A DNA stretch of 64,000 nucleotides, taken from the NCBI GenBank assembly GCA_002337005.1, contig DDFD01000015.1, positions 62,001-126,000 on the forward strand, read 5' to 3'. Made by a program: the position numbers and the translations under genes. Within the stretch, counting starts at the first letter, position 1; every line of letters begins with the position of its first letter. Positions 36,142 to 43,007 of this stretch are shown here, in pieces. Source of the stretch: Flavobacteriales bacterium UBA1937 (GTDB taxonomy: Bacteria > Bacteroidota > Bacteroidia > Flavobacteriales > Weeksellaceae). The notes beneath the pieces were generated by a model that saw only the letters and a program-made list of their open reading frames with translations, was not told where the DNA came from and did no database searches.

Positions 36142-37383
36142 TTAGTACAATGCATTCCAAATGGTTCCGTTAAAACCATAATGTTTATTATCTGAAGTAT
36201 TAAAGAAAAGATCTCCAGAAGTTGGTGCTAGAGGAAAAGATGTTCCTTTAGAAGCATTAATTTCTAAGGTTTTTTTATCTTCCCAACCAAAAGTTCCATC
36301 TGGTTTTGCTACAATGCTCTTAGTGTAAGTAGCATCTGCAATAGGCATATAACCTGCTCCAATAATGAATTTACCATTAAATTTCACCCATCTTTCAACA
36401 AAATCACCCGTAATAAGACCTGTAGAATATTCATTATGCCCATGTCCAGCAGTAGCATTATCCCAAAAATTAGCAGAAGTAGTAGAAGGAATACTATGAA
36501 TACAAAGTTTATTGCTGTAATTATAGGCAGAATTGGTAGATGTTCCTCCTGCCCTTGCGCCAATAAAGACATTGTTATTTCCTGTAGAAATGCCAACTCC
36601 TGATGAATATCCAATCATTACATTGTCTTTTCCTGATGTCGTATATGAGCCTGTTCCACTTCCAACCAATACGTTTCTTTGTGCATCTTCTTTTATACTA
36701 TTCCCGGCAGATGTCCCTACACACACATTATGTTTTCCGGTAATATTACCTCCTGCGTTTCCTGTCATTGCTGCTCCTATTGCTACATTTGCTCTACCTG
36801 TTGTTAATGTCTGTAAAGACCCCCACCCAAAAGATGAGTTGTAATCCCCTGTAGATAAGAATTTTAATCCTTCGGCAGAAAAACTTGTATTACCACCTCC
36901 TGATGCTATTCCCGACATTCCTCCAAAATAAATATTAGAATCTGCACCAACTGATGGAACTGCAACATAGTTTAAAGAAGCTTTACCAGAATCTTTTATA
37001 GAAATTGGTAGAGAAGAAACACTTCCTCTTAATGTTACACTGTCTAATGTATCCGCTTCAGAAGGTGTAATATCTATATATTGCGAACCACTCCATCTAT
37101 AAAGTTTGTTAGAATTTTTAGCTAAAAATAATTTTCCATCCTCTCCCTCTGTTGGAAAATTTTCTAAAATTTCATATTCTAAAATATCATCTACATAGCT
37201 GGGCAATTGTTCTGTAGAAACTTTTCCATTAACTAAATCTGCTTTCCCCGATAGTTCTACTCTATTTGCTGGGATAATATCTTCCTCCTTGTGCCAATAA
37301 GAGTCTTGCCACTCCCAAAAATCTTCTTGTTTGGGTTTGTCTCCGTTTTCGAAGACTTTTTTTAGTTCTTGTTTTGATTTCAT
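36142..37383 (-). CDS. Phage-tail-fibre-like protein 1 (beta-roll repeats)
   Basis: A 413-residue protein with the shared N-terminal tag (MKSKQELKKVFENGDKPKQE, then DFWEWQDSYWHKEE), a tail-fibre linker ending YRWSGSQYIDITPSEADTLD, and beta-roll repeats at about residues 165-300 (GDYNSSFGWGSLQTLTTGRA, VAIGAAMTGNAGG, KHNVCVGTSAGNSI). It closes with FFNTSDNKHYGFNGTIWNAL, a short fibre-tip motif. It has no signal peptide. It lies between the 37492 small gene and fibre 2 in one apparent operon. Confidence 0.78.
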   Translation of the reverse strand: MKSKQELKKVFENGDKPKQEDFWEWQDSYWHKEEDIIPANRVELSGKADLVNGKVSTEQLPSYVDDILEYEILENFPTEGEDGKLFLAKNSNKLYRWSGSQYIDITPSEADTLDSVTLRGSVSSLPISIKDSGKASLNYVAVPSVGADSNIYFGGMSGIASGGGNTSFSAEGLKFLSTGDYNSSFGWGSLQTLTTGRANVAIGAAMTGNAGGNITGKHNVCVGTSAGNSIKEDAQRNVLVGSGTGSYTTSGKDNVMIGYSSGVGISTGNNNVFIGARAGGTSTNSAYNYSNKLCIHSIPSTTSANFWDNATAGHGHNEYSTGLITGDFVERWVKFNGKFIIGAGYMPIADATYTKSIVAKPDGTFGWEDKKTLEINASKGTSFPLAPTSGDLFFNTSDNKHYGFNGTIWNALY

Positions 37384-37491
37384 TTTTTTATTTTTAAGTG
37401 TTCATACTATTTTCTAAAAGGACAAAAATTTCATTAAAAAATTCTCTATCCACTTTTCTAAAATGCTTGTTTTCATAGCAAATAATTTAGG

Positions 37492-37701
37492 TTAATAATT
37501 CATTTCATAATCTTGAAATCTCAGCTCCATTTCATCAAATTCCTTAGAAAAAAATAGTTCCATATCTTGCAACTCATCTTCTATATGGAGTTCTTGTTTT
37601 TCTTCTTCGGTTAATGAGGCAATGGCGATTTCCTTTTCCTGAAAAACATCAGGAACTTCTTCAGATGTTTTCATTTTTTTGTAATTTTTTAGGTTAAACA
37701 T
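37492..37701 (-). CDS. Small acidic protein at the head of the fibre operon
   Basis: A 69-residue acidic protein (EEEKQELHIEDELQDMELFF) of unknown function. The start at 37701 (MFNLKNYKK) is in the duplicated leader; an internal ATG at 37674 (MKTSEEVPDVF) would leave 60 residues and is equally possible. It is the first gene after promoters B and C. The promoter-leader-MFNLK block before it is the same as that before fibre 3. Confidence 0.55.
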   Translation of the reverse strand: MFNLKNYKKMKTSEEVPDVFQEKEIAIASLTEEEKQELHIEDELQDMELFFSKEFDEMELRFQDYEMNY

Positions 37702-38000
37702 TTTTTTAATTTTTCGCGAAAATTTTTGTGATTTTGGTGCATACTTCTTGCTGTTCGAGTCACTTTTAAGTGTCGATTTTAATAAGGGGAGTCGTAAAAA
37801 TTTTAGTTAACTATGCGCTTTTCTCTTTCTTTCTAAAGAGTTTTTCTCTAATGAACAAGACGGCTTGTTCAAATAAGATTTTTAGAAATTTTTTTTTCAT
37901 TGTAATTTGTATTTGGTGTTTTATTTTGATGCTTCAAAGGTAATTTGTAGTGACGCCAAAACTCGTCGCATTAAAAATTATTTTGAAAAAAAATCATCAT
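37686..38000 (-). repeat. Duplicated promoter-leader, copy 2 (fibre operon)
   Basis: Second copy of the 315-bp block. Here one leader hairpin is perfect (GAACAAG/CTTGTTC, about 37854-37871), whereas copy 1 has a mismatch there. The stretch to 38068 holds no gene. Confidence 0.8.
37935..37972 (-). promoter_or_regulatory. Island promoter B (fibre operon)
   Basis: The element reads AATGCGACGAGTTTTGGCG on the minus strand; 14 bases separate its TTG from TACCTTTG (37935-37942). The predicted leader to 37701 is about 230 bases. Confidence 0.75.
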
Positions 38001-38032
38001 TTGTGTTTTTTGTTTTGTGTTTTTCTCTGAAA

Positions 38033-38070
38033 CAAAGATATACCGCAGATGCGCCAAAACTTGTCGCATT
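38033..38070 (-). promoter_or_regulatory. Island promoter C (tandem, fibre operon)
   Basis: A second element about 98 bases upstream of B: AATGCGACAAGTTTTGGCG, 14 bases, TATCTTTG (38033-38040). It overlaps the patatin stop codon. Confidence 0.75.
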
Positions 38071-39109
38071 ACATTTTATTTTTAATTAATTTCTGAACAA
38101 TTTGATTCAGTGTTTCTTTGTTTTCATTCACATAAGAAAGTCCGGCTTGTATCAAGGCATCTAGATTATCTTGCTTCACATTATCCATTTCTGGTGAAGC
38201 ATTTTTAAGCGAAGGATTTAATCTATAATAGTTTTTTTGATTACGGTTTCCCAAAGTTTGAAACATCTGCGAAAGTTGATAATCTACCGTCTCTGCATTA
38301 GAAGACATCAAAATATCAATTACCGGGCTTATCCACTTTATTTTTCCTGCATTTTCCAGATTTTTGTATTGATATGGTTTGGTTTCAGAGCCAGTTCCTA
38401 CAGAAACGATCATCATATCATTTACAGAAGGTCTATTCGGTTTAAGATGTGACTTTAATACTTCTGCAAAAGGAATTTTTCTGGCTTCGGCATAGGCACA
38501 AAGTGCAGGATTATTGGCAAATAAACCTCCGTCTATCAAACTAAAGTATTGTCCGTAAACCGATTTTATTTTGGCAGGAGAAAAATAAGTAGGTGCCGCC
38601 GAAGTGGCTCTACAAATATCTCTTACCAAAAAATTGTTGGTAGGCAATTGTGCATCCCAAGAATTAAACAGTTTAGCTTTTCTATTCTCAATATCATAAG
38701 CGGTGATTAGTGATGGCTTTGCTAGATCCTTCAGTTCTAGATTACCAAAAAAATCTAAAAGATGTTTTTCTAATTCTTCTTCAGAAATTTTTTCGCTAAA
38801 CAATCCAAAAGGATTCACCAATCTTTCCCAAAATCCTACACTGAAAATATCTTCTCCTTTTTCAGAATACAATTCAAATGCTTTTTGGATAGAAAATTTT
38901 GCTTTTTTATTTCCATCAGGATAGAGTAAAATAGCGGCCAAAATTCCGCCGGTACTGCTCCCAGCAATGAGGTCGAAATAATCTCCTAATTTCAAATTGG
39001 GATTGTCTTTTTGCTGAAGCTGTTCTTCTATATATTTGAGAATAATACAAGGGATAATTCCCCTTATTCCTCCTCCGTCTAGAGAAAGGATGGTAATTTT
39101 TTTGCTCAT
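38069..39109 (-). CDS. Patatin-like phospholipase
   Basis: From the ATG at 39109 the 346-residue product begins MSKKITILSLDGGGIRGI. It carries the patatin oxyanion loop DGGGIRG (residues 11-17), the nucleophile elbow GSSTG with Ser52, and the second catalytic residue in LIDGGLFANNPA, so the Ser-Asp dyad is complete. The family hydrolyses acyl chains of phospholipids; members serve as virulence factors, phage-defence (CBASS) effectors and secreted toxins. No CBASS cyclase lies nearby. It shares the island promoter type and sits between the endolysin-like gene and the fibre operon. The ATG at 39157 lies inside the promoter and is rejected. Confidence 0.85.
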   Translation of the reverse strand: MSKKITILSLDGGGIRGIIPCIILKYIEEQLQQKDNPNLKLGDYFDLIAGSSTGGILAAILLYPDGNKKAKFSIQKAFELYSEKGEDIFSVGFWERLVNPFGLFSEKISEEELEKHLLDFFGNLELKDLAKPSLITAYDIENRKAKLFNSWDAQLPTNNFLVRDICRATSAAPTYFSPAKIKSVYGQYFSLIDGGLFANNPALCAYAEARKIPFAEVLKSHLKPNRPSVNDMMIVSVGTGSETKPYQYKNLENAGKIKWISPVIDILMSSNAETVDYQLSQMFQTLGNRNQKNYYRLNPSLKNASPEMDNVKQDNLDALIQAGLSYVNENKETLNQIVQKLIKNKM

Positions 39110-39132
39110 TGTTTTGTGATTTGGTGTTGAGG

Positions 39133-39170
39133 CAAATATAGATGCTGGTAACGCCAAAACTCGTCGTATT
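39133..39170 (-). promoter_or_regulatory. Island promoter D (patatin)
   Basis: AATACGACGAGTTTTGGCG, 14 bases, then TATATTTG (39133-39140) on the minus strand; the start codon at 39109 is 24 bases past the box. Confidence 0.75.
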
Positions 39171-39181
39171 AAAAATTAGTT

Positions 39182-39682
39182 TTAGAAAATAACGTAATCG
39201 CCTTTGTCACGTTTCATTTTAAAAAGATATTGCCAAGAGGTTTTTACTAAAGTTTTTTCTTTTGGTAAAAATCGGCGTTCAAAATGAGGCAAATCTTTAA
39301 ATTTCAACCAATTTCCGCCCCAATCCCAACCGTTTTTGGCAAAGACTTTTATACATTCATACCAATCTGCAATTTGGTCTCCGTCCCAATCTTTTTTGGT
39401 GTCAAAACTGGCTTCTTTTCCATCTATAATCAGGCAAATATCTACTGCTAATCCGTAATTATGGATGCTTTGTCCTGCTTTGGCATTGGTTACTTTTGGT
39501 TCTTTGGTAAGTCTGCCTTTGGCGTAGAGCAATTCTTGCTCTTCAAAGGTTCTCAAGCCTTGGATAATTCTTATTTTGGCTCTTCCTTGCAATGCTTCAT
39601 CACATTGTTTAATTATTTCGGTAACTTCAGCTCTTACTTTGGGATGAAGCTTTGCGATTCTTTGTTGGGTAATTTTATCCAT
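39182..39682 (-). CDS. M15-family peptidase (endolysin-like)
   Basis: A 166-residue protein with the M15 zinc site: H74 and D81 in SIHNYGLAVD, H133 in KDLPHFE and the catalytic acid D130. This matches phage L-alanyl-D-glutamate or D-Ala-D-Ala peptidases that cut peptidoglycan stem peptides. There is no signal peptide, so it would need a holin, particle or lysis for release. In this island it may open the target's or the producer's wall. Its promoter is site E. Confidence 0.87.
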   Translation of the reverse strand: MDKITQQRIAKLHPKVRAEVTEIIKQCDEALQGRAKIRIIQGLRTFEEQELLYAKGRLTKEPKVTNAKAGQSIHNYGLAVDICLIIDGKEASFDTKKDWDGDQIADWYECIKVFAKNGWDWGGNWLKFKDLPHFERRFLPKEKTLVKTSWQYLFKMKRDKGDYVIF

Positions 39683-39707
39683 TTTTTTAATATTTCGTTG
39701 ATTGGGA

Positions 39708-39745
39708 CAAAGCTATTTCTTCACTGCGCCAAAACTCGTCGTATT
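39708..39745 (-). promoter_or_regulatory. Island promoter E (M15 peptidase)
   Basis: AATACGACGAGTTTTGGCG, 14 bases, then TAGCTTTG (39708-39715) on the minus strand, 26 bases before the ATG at 39682. Confidence 0.75.
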
Positions 39746-39763
39746 AAAAAAAGAAATGAAAAA

Positions 39764-39784
39764 ATCCGCCTTTTCGGGGCGGAT
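39764..39784 (-). terminator. Terminator after the WYL regulator
   Basis: Stem ATCCGCC/GGCGGAT with a 7-base loop, followed on the minus strand by TTTTTTC, 22 bases past the regulator stop. Confidence 0.8.
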
Positions 39785-39806
39785 ATGAAAAACAAAAAAA
39801 ATGTTT

Positions 39807-40724
39807 TTATGAGAAATAATTTTTCATGCTTTCTTGAAGATGAATTTTAATATCATCTATAAGACATTGTGGTTCTAGAACTTTTACTTCTTTTCCGTAA
39901 GAAAGAATTTCTTGCATAAAATCATAGGTAGGATGCAGGCACATTTCGAAAATTACCTTTTCGCTATTTTCAAAAGTTAATTCTTGGGTAGAATGAAGCG
40001 GAAAACTCTTGATGTATTCAGCCTGCTGTTTGGTGCATTCTAAGACGATTTTTAGAGGATTTTGTTCTTCTAAATTCATCACGCCAAAAGAGTTTTTAAA
40101 ATGTTCTTTAACATCAATTTTATAATGTTCTCTATAGCTAGCTTTATAAACGTCTAGATATTTTATTCTGTCTAAACCAAAGGATTTGGTCTTTTGGTCT
40201 TTGGTATCTACTGCGATGAGATACCACCTGTCTTTAGATTCTTTTAGAGCTAAAGGATGTACTTTTCTTTTGGTAATTTTCTGATTAAGAAAACTGAAAT
40301 GCTCAAATTCTACTACTTTCTTATTTCTGATAGCAAAAAGTAAATCATAAAAAGAATCTATACCTCTAGGTTTTCTAGGTTCTAAAAAAACAAAATCTGC
40401 AAAATCAGGATAGGTATTAATGGCATTGATAATCTGATAAGATTCTAAAAGTCTTTGATTATATTCATCTACTTCCATTACGGGTCTGCTCGCAATAAAA
40501 TACCGATTATCTCCCTTTTTTTTATTCTGAATAACAAGATTAAATAAGGAATTAATGTCTTTCAAATCTCTCTGCAAGGTTCTTATGGAATATTGATAAA
40601 TTTTGGCATCTTGAAATTCTCTAGAGTCTAGCAAAAATTGCTCTATCTCCTCAAAGGTTGCTGGAGAACGCTCAAGTCTTTTAATAATTAATGCATAACG
40701 TGCCAAAAAGAAGTCTTTTTTCAT
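39807..40724 (-). CDS. WYL-domain transcriptional regulator
   Basis: A 305-residue regulator with an N-terminal winged-helix region (residues 1-60, TFEEIEQFLLDSREFQDAKI, YSIRTLQRDLKDI), a linker, and a WYL ligand-sensing domain (KDRWYLIAVDTK, WYL at 167-169) with a C-terminal extension. Family members bind ligands such as nucleic acids and switch phage-defence and stress genes. It lies at the upstream end of the island and is preceded by the most symmetric copy of the shared motif (site F), which suggests autoregulation and control of the five other sites. This link is inference. Confidence 0.85.
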   Translation of the reverse strand: MKKDFFLARYALIIKRLERSPATFEEIEQFLLDSREFQDAKIYQYSIRTLQRDLKDINSLFNLVIQNKKKGDNRYFIASRPVMEVDEYNQRLLESYQIINAINTYPDFADFVFLEPRKPRGIDSFYDLLFAIRNKKVVEFEHFSFLNQKITKRKVHPLALKESKDRWYLIAVDTKDQKTKSFGLDRIKYLDVYKASYREHYKIDVKEHFKNSFGVMNLEEQNPLKIVLECTKQQAEYIKSFPLHSTQELTFENSEKVIFEMCLHPTYDFMQEILSYGKEVKVLEPQCLIDDIKIHLQESMKNYFS

Positions 40725-40753
40725 GGTCTAGAATTGTCGTTTTTTTCTTAGAA

Positions 40754-40791
40754 CAAAGATAAAATGCTAATGCGTCAAAACGTGACGTATT
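40754..40791 (-). promoter_or_regulatory. Island promoter F (WYL regulator, most symmetric site)
   Basis: On the minus strand AATACGTCA-5 bases-TGACGCATT is a near-perfect palindrome with 8 of 9 arm bases matching. From its TTG there are again 14 bases to TATCTTTG (40754-40761). Confidence 0.75.
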
Positions 40792-41218
40792 ATATTTTAC
40801 TTTTTAAAAAATTTTTATCCTCTCTAATTCTTACTATTGACCTCTATCTTGGTTGAAAATAAATAATTAGTCAACTATAAAAATTACTCTATAGTTAAAG
40901 CATATTCACTTTTTATTGTTATAGAATACAACCAATACTTAATACATCATTCTATGACAAAAAAGTAATTGAAAACTCACTTAAAAAGTCTCATTTAATT
41001 AAGGCTTCTAGGTGTACCATATAACAAGCAAGGCAAAGTTTTTATGATCTTTAACCTATAATATTAATAAATGTATTTGCTAATCTTAAAACCTACAACA
41101 TGTTTAGCTGATAAACAGGCTCTTTACATGATATTCGGTGAGTAGGAAATGGATGTTATAAAGGGCTTACCGAATTTCTCACTTTCGATTTATAATATTT
41201 GACATTATCAAATAACTA

Positions 41219-41254
41219 AAAAAGCCTATAAATACAATGATTTAAAGGCTTTTT
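41219..41254 (-). terminator. Terminator downstream of the tRNA-Ser 3' end
   Basis: Stem AAAAAGCCT/AGGCTTTTT with an 18-base loop. On the minus strand it lies 18 bases past the tRNA fragment, as a native tRNA terminator would. Confidence 0.6.
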
Positions 41255-41271
41255 GTTTTTAGTATCTCAAC

Positions 41272-41290
41272 TGGCGGAGAGTGAGGGATT
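41272..41290 (-). other. tRNA-Ser 3'-end fragment, probable attachment site
   Basis: Read on the minus strand, AATCCCTCACTCTCCGCCA equals the T-arm/acceptor 3' end of bacterial tRNA-Ser, including encoded CCA. No body of the tRNA is found upstream: the bases before it do not make an anticodon arm. It is the sort of 3' duplicate left when an element integrates into a tRNA-Ser gene. No second copy was found elsewhere in the window. Confidence 0.6.
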
Positions 41291-41596
41291 TTGTAACCCT
41301 TCGTCATCGCTTTATTGGTAAGCATTTCGCTGTAGTATTTTTCTGAGGGAGCTAAATAGGTCACCTGAAAAAAGTGTTAAAATCCTAATTTAAAATTTAC
41401 GTAGTAAAACTATAAATTTCTGCTCAAATCTGCAAGTAAAAAGACCAAAATTTGAACAGGTTTTTTAGAGTTTAAACCAAGAATTTAATCCTTCTTTTTG
41501 CACCTGAAATTTCTCAGCTGAAATATTTCTAAAAGAAAACGAAGAAAAAACCGAAAAAAAAGAAAAAAAGAAAGCCACTTGAAAATGAGCGTGGCA

Positions 41597-41686
41597 TTCT
41601 GTCAAGGTTTTTTGGAAAAAGTTTTTGCGTAGATTTTATGCGTAAAAAGTTTTTCTGAAAATCCGCAGGGCTTGACCTTGACAGAA
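41597..41686. repeat. Long inverted-repeat structure at the island edge
   Basis: Perfect 11-bp outer arms TTCTGTCAAGG (41597-41607) and CCTTGACAGAA (41676-41686) enclose imperfect inner arms built on AAAAAGTTTTTGCGT (41616-41630) and GCGTAAAAAGTTTTT (41640-41654). It could be an attachment/recombination site, a transfer origin or a structured RNA; I cannot tell which. Confidence 0.5.
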
Positions 41687-42035
41687 TTTAGCTGTTGGAT
41701 TGGGGAGCGAATTATCTTTGGCTTCTGTTTTTATTTTGTGTCATTACTTTTAACTTATTATTTGGAATAATGTGCAGCAATTTCTAATTCTTAATTAGAT
41801 TTAATATTTTACTTCCAATAAAATCATCTAATTATCCGAAAGAATTTAGTACAGAAATTTTTCCCAAATCACATTGATGATGTTCATTTTCTATAGTTTT
41901 TTCAACACCGAAAAAAAATCTCTAATTATTTAATCGAAGGGTAAAAAAAAGACTTTTTACCTGTTGTAATTTCCCCTAAAAACACAAAATACTTTTAAAA
42001 TATTAAAATTTGATTAATGAAATAATATTGCTAGA

Positions 42036-43007
42036 TCATTTTATTAATTCTAATTCCTTAGCGATATCCATTACTAACTTACTCATTGGTCTTTTATGTA
42101 TGTCTTTATCCTCAGTATAATTCCCAACTAGTGTCCGTTTGAATAATTCGGGATATAAGTTTAATTTTTTAAAATTATCTTCTAAGGTTTTTAAATATGA
42201 GCTATTATATATTTGACTCTTAATAATTAATTCTTCAATTAAATCAACTTGTGTTTGATAAACACCTTCGATATGAAACACTTCATTAAATTTCTTCACG
42301 CCAGATACATATGAAGGTTCTACAAAACTAAATTCTATCTCATTTGAATCTTTTGTAGTCAAATATTTTGCTTTAGCATTGGAGTTTAATTTAAATTTAT
42401 AACTAGAGTTTTTCGTTTTAAAGGCGTCATCAGAATATAACTCTAGTTCAATAGGATTGGTGCTTTTTAGTCTGTTACAAGAAGCACAAGCTGGATATAA
42501 ATTAAATAACGAAATACTTAAAAAAGGATAATCATCCTTTGAATGATAATGATCTACATCAAATTTAGCTGAATATTCTTTTTTAGAATTTTTAATTGCT
42601 GAAATAGTTAATTGAGAATTACAGTAAACACAAGCTTTTATACCTATTTCTTTAAAATATTTCGGATAAAAAGTATTTCTTAGACGTTTGTAATCAAGAG
42701 CAATTAATATTTTATCTTTAATCTTACTTTTAACCATCTTCCGAACACCTTTTACAGTTTTGGGAACCAATGGTACATTTCCTACTAAATCTTTTTCATT
42801 ATGTAATTTTTTTGAATCCCATAATAGAAAGTCACTGTTATTTGTAAAAAGGTTAATTATACTTTTTAAATAATCTTTATCCTTCCTACTGGTAGTTGTA
42901 GTATCTAAAGCAATAAGTTTAGAAATGGCGGCTAATCTTTGCTGTTCAATTTCAATTTTAAATATTTTCTGAACATCATTAACTTTAGTTTTATGAATCG
43001 CAATCAT
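42036..43007 (-). CDS. ptuB: HNH endonuclease, Septu PtuB-like
   Basis: A 323-residue protein with a zinc-bound HNH core: CVYC (C126, C129), the FDVDHYH segment (D152, H153) and CASC (C174, C177) followed by NRLKS. In Septu, PtuB-type nucleases act with the PtuA ATPase to cut phage nucleic acid. The start codon overlaps the stop of the ATPase gene by 4 bases (ATGA), so the two are translationally coupled. It is longer than typical PtuB; the first 120 residues are unrecognised. Retron-associated PtuAB is excluded because no reverse transcriptase is near. Confidence 0.75.
   Translation of the reverse strand: MIAIHKTKVNDVQKIFKIEIEQQRLAAISKLIALDTTTTSRKDKDYLKSIINLFTNNSDFLLWDSKKLHNEKDLVGNVPLVPKTVKGVRKMVKSKIKDKILIALDYKRLRNTFYPKYFKEIGIKACVYCNSQLTISAIKNSKKEYSAKFDVDHYHSKDDYPFLSISLFNLYPACASCNRLKSTNPIELELYSDDAFKTKNSSYKFKLNSNAKAKYLTTKDSNEIEFSFVEPSYVSGVKKFNEVFHIEGVYQTQVDLIEELIIKSQIYNSSYLKTLEDNFKKLNLYPELFKRTLVGNYTEDKDIHKRPMSKLVMDIAKELELIK

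Larger units (their letters stand above)
40792..42035. other. Gene-free junction region with tRNA-Ser scar
   Basis: No credible coding frame was seen over about 1.2 kb. It contains, in order, a terminator (41219-41254), a tRNA-Ser 3' end (41272-41290) and an extended hairpin (41597-41686); see those entries. The rest is AT-rich and unexplained. Confidence 0.6.

Noticed and set aside
34277..37383. Contractile injection system or T6SS structural genes
   Set aside because: Only fibre-like and effector-like genes are seen; no sheath, tube, baseplate or ATPase homologue is visible in the window.
38069..39109. CBASS effector
   Set aside because: Patatin phospholipases occur in CBASS, but there is no CD-NTase-type cyclase beside it. 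The small nucleotidyltransferase 12 kb away is much too short to be one.
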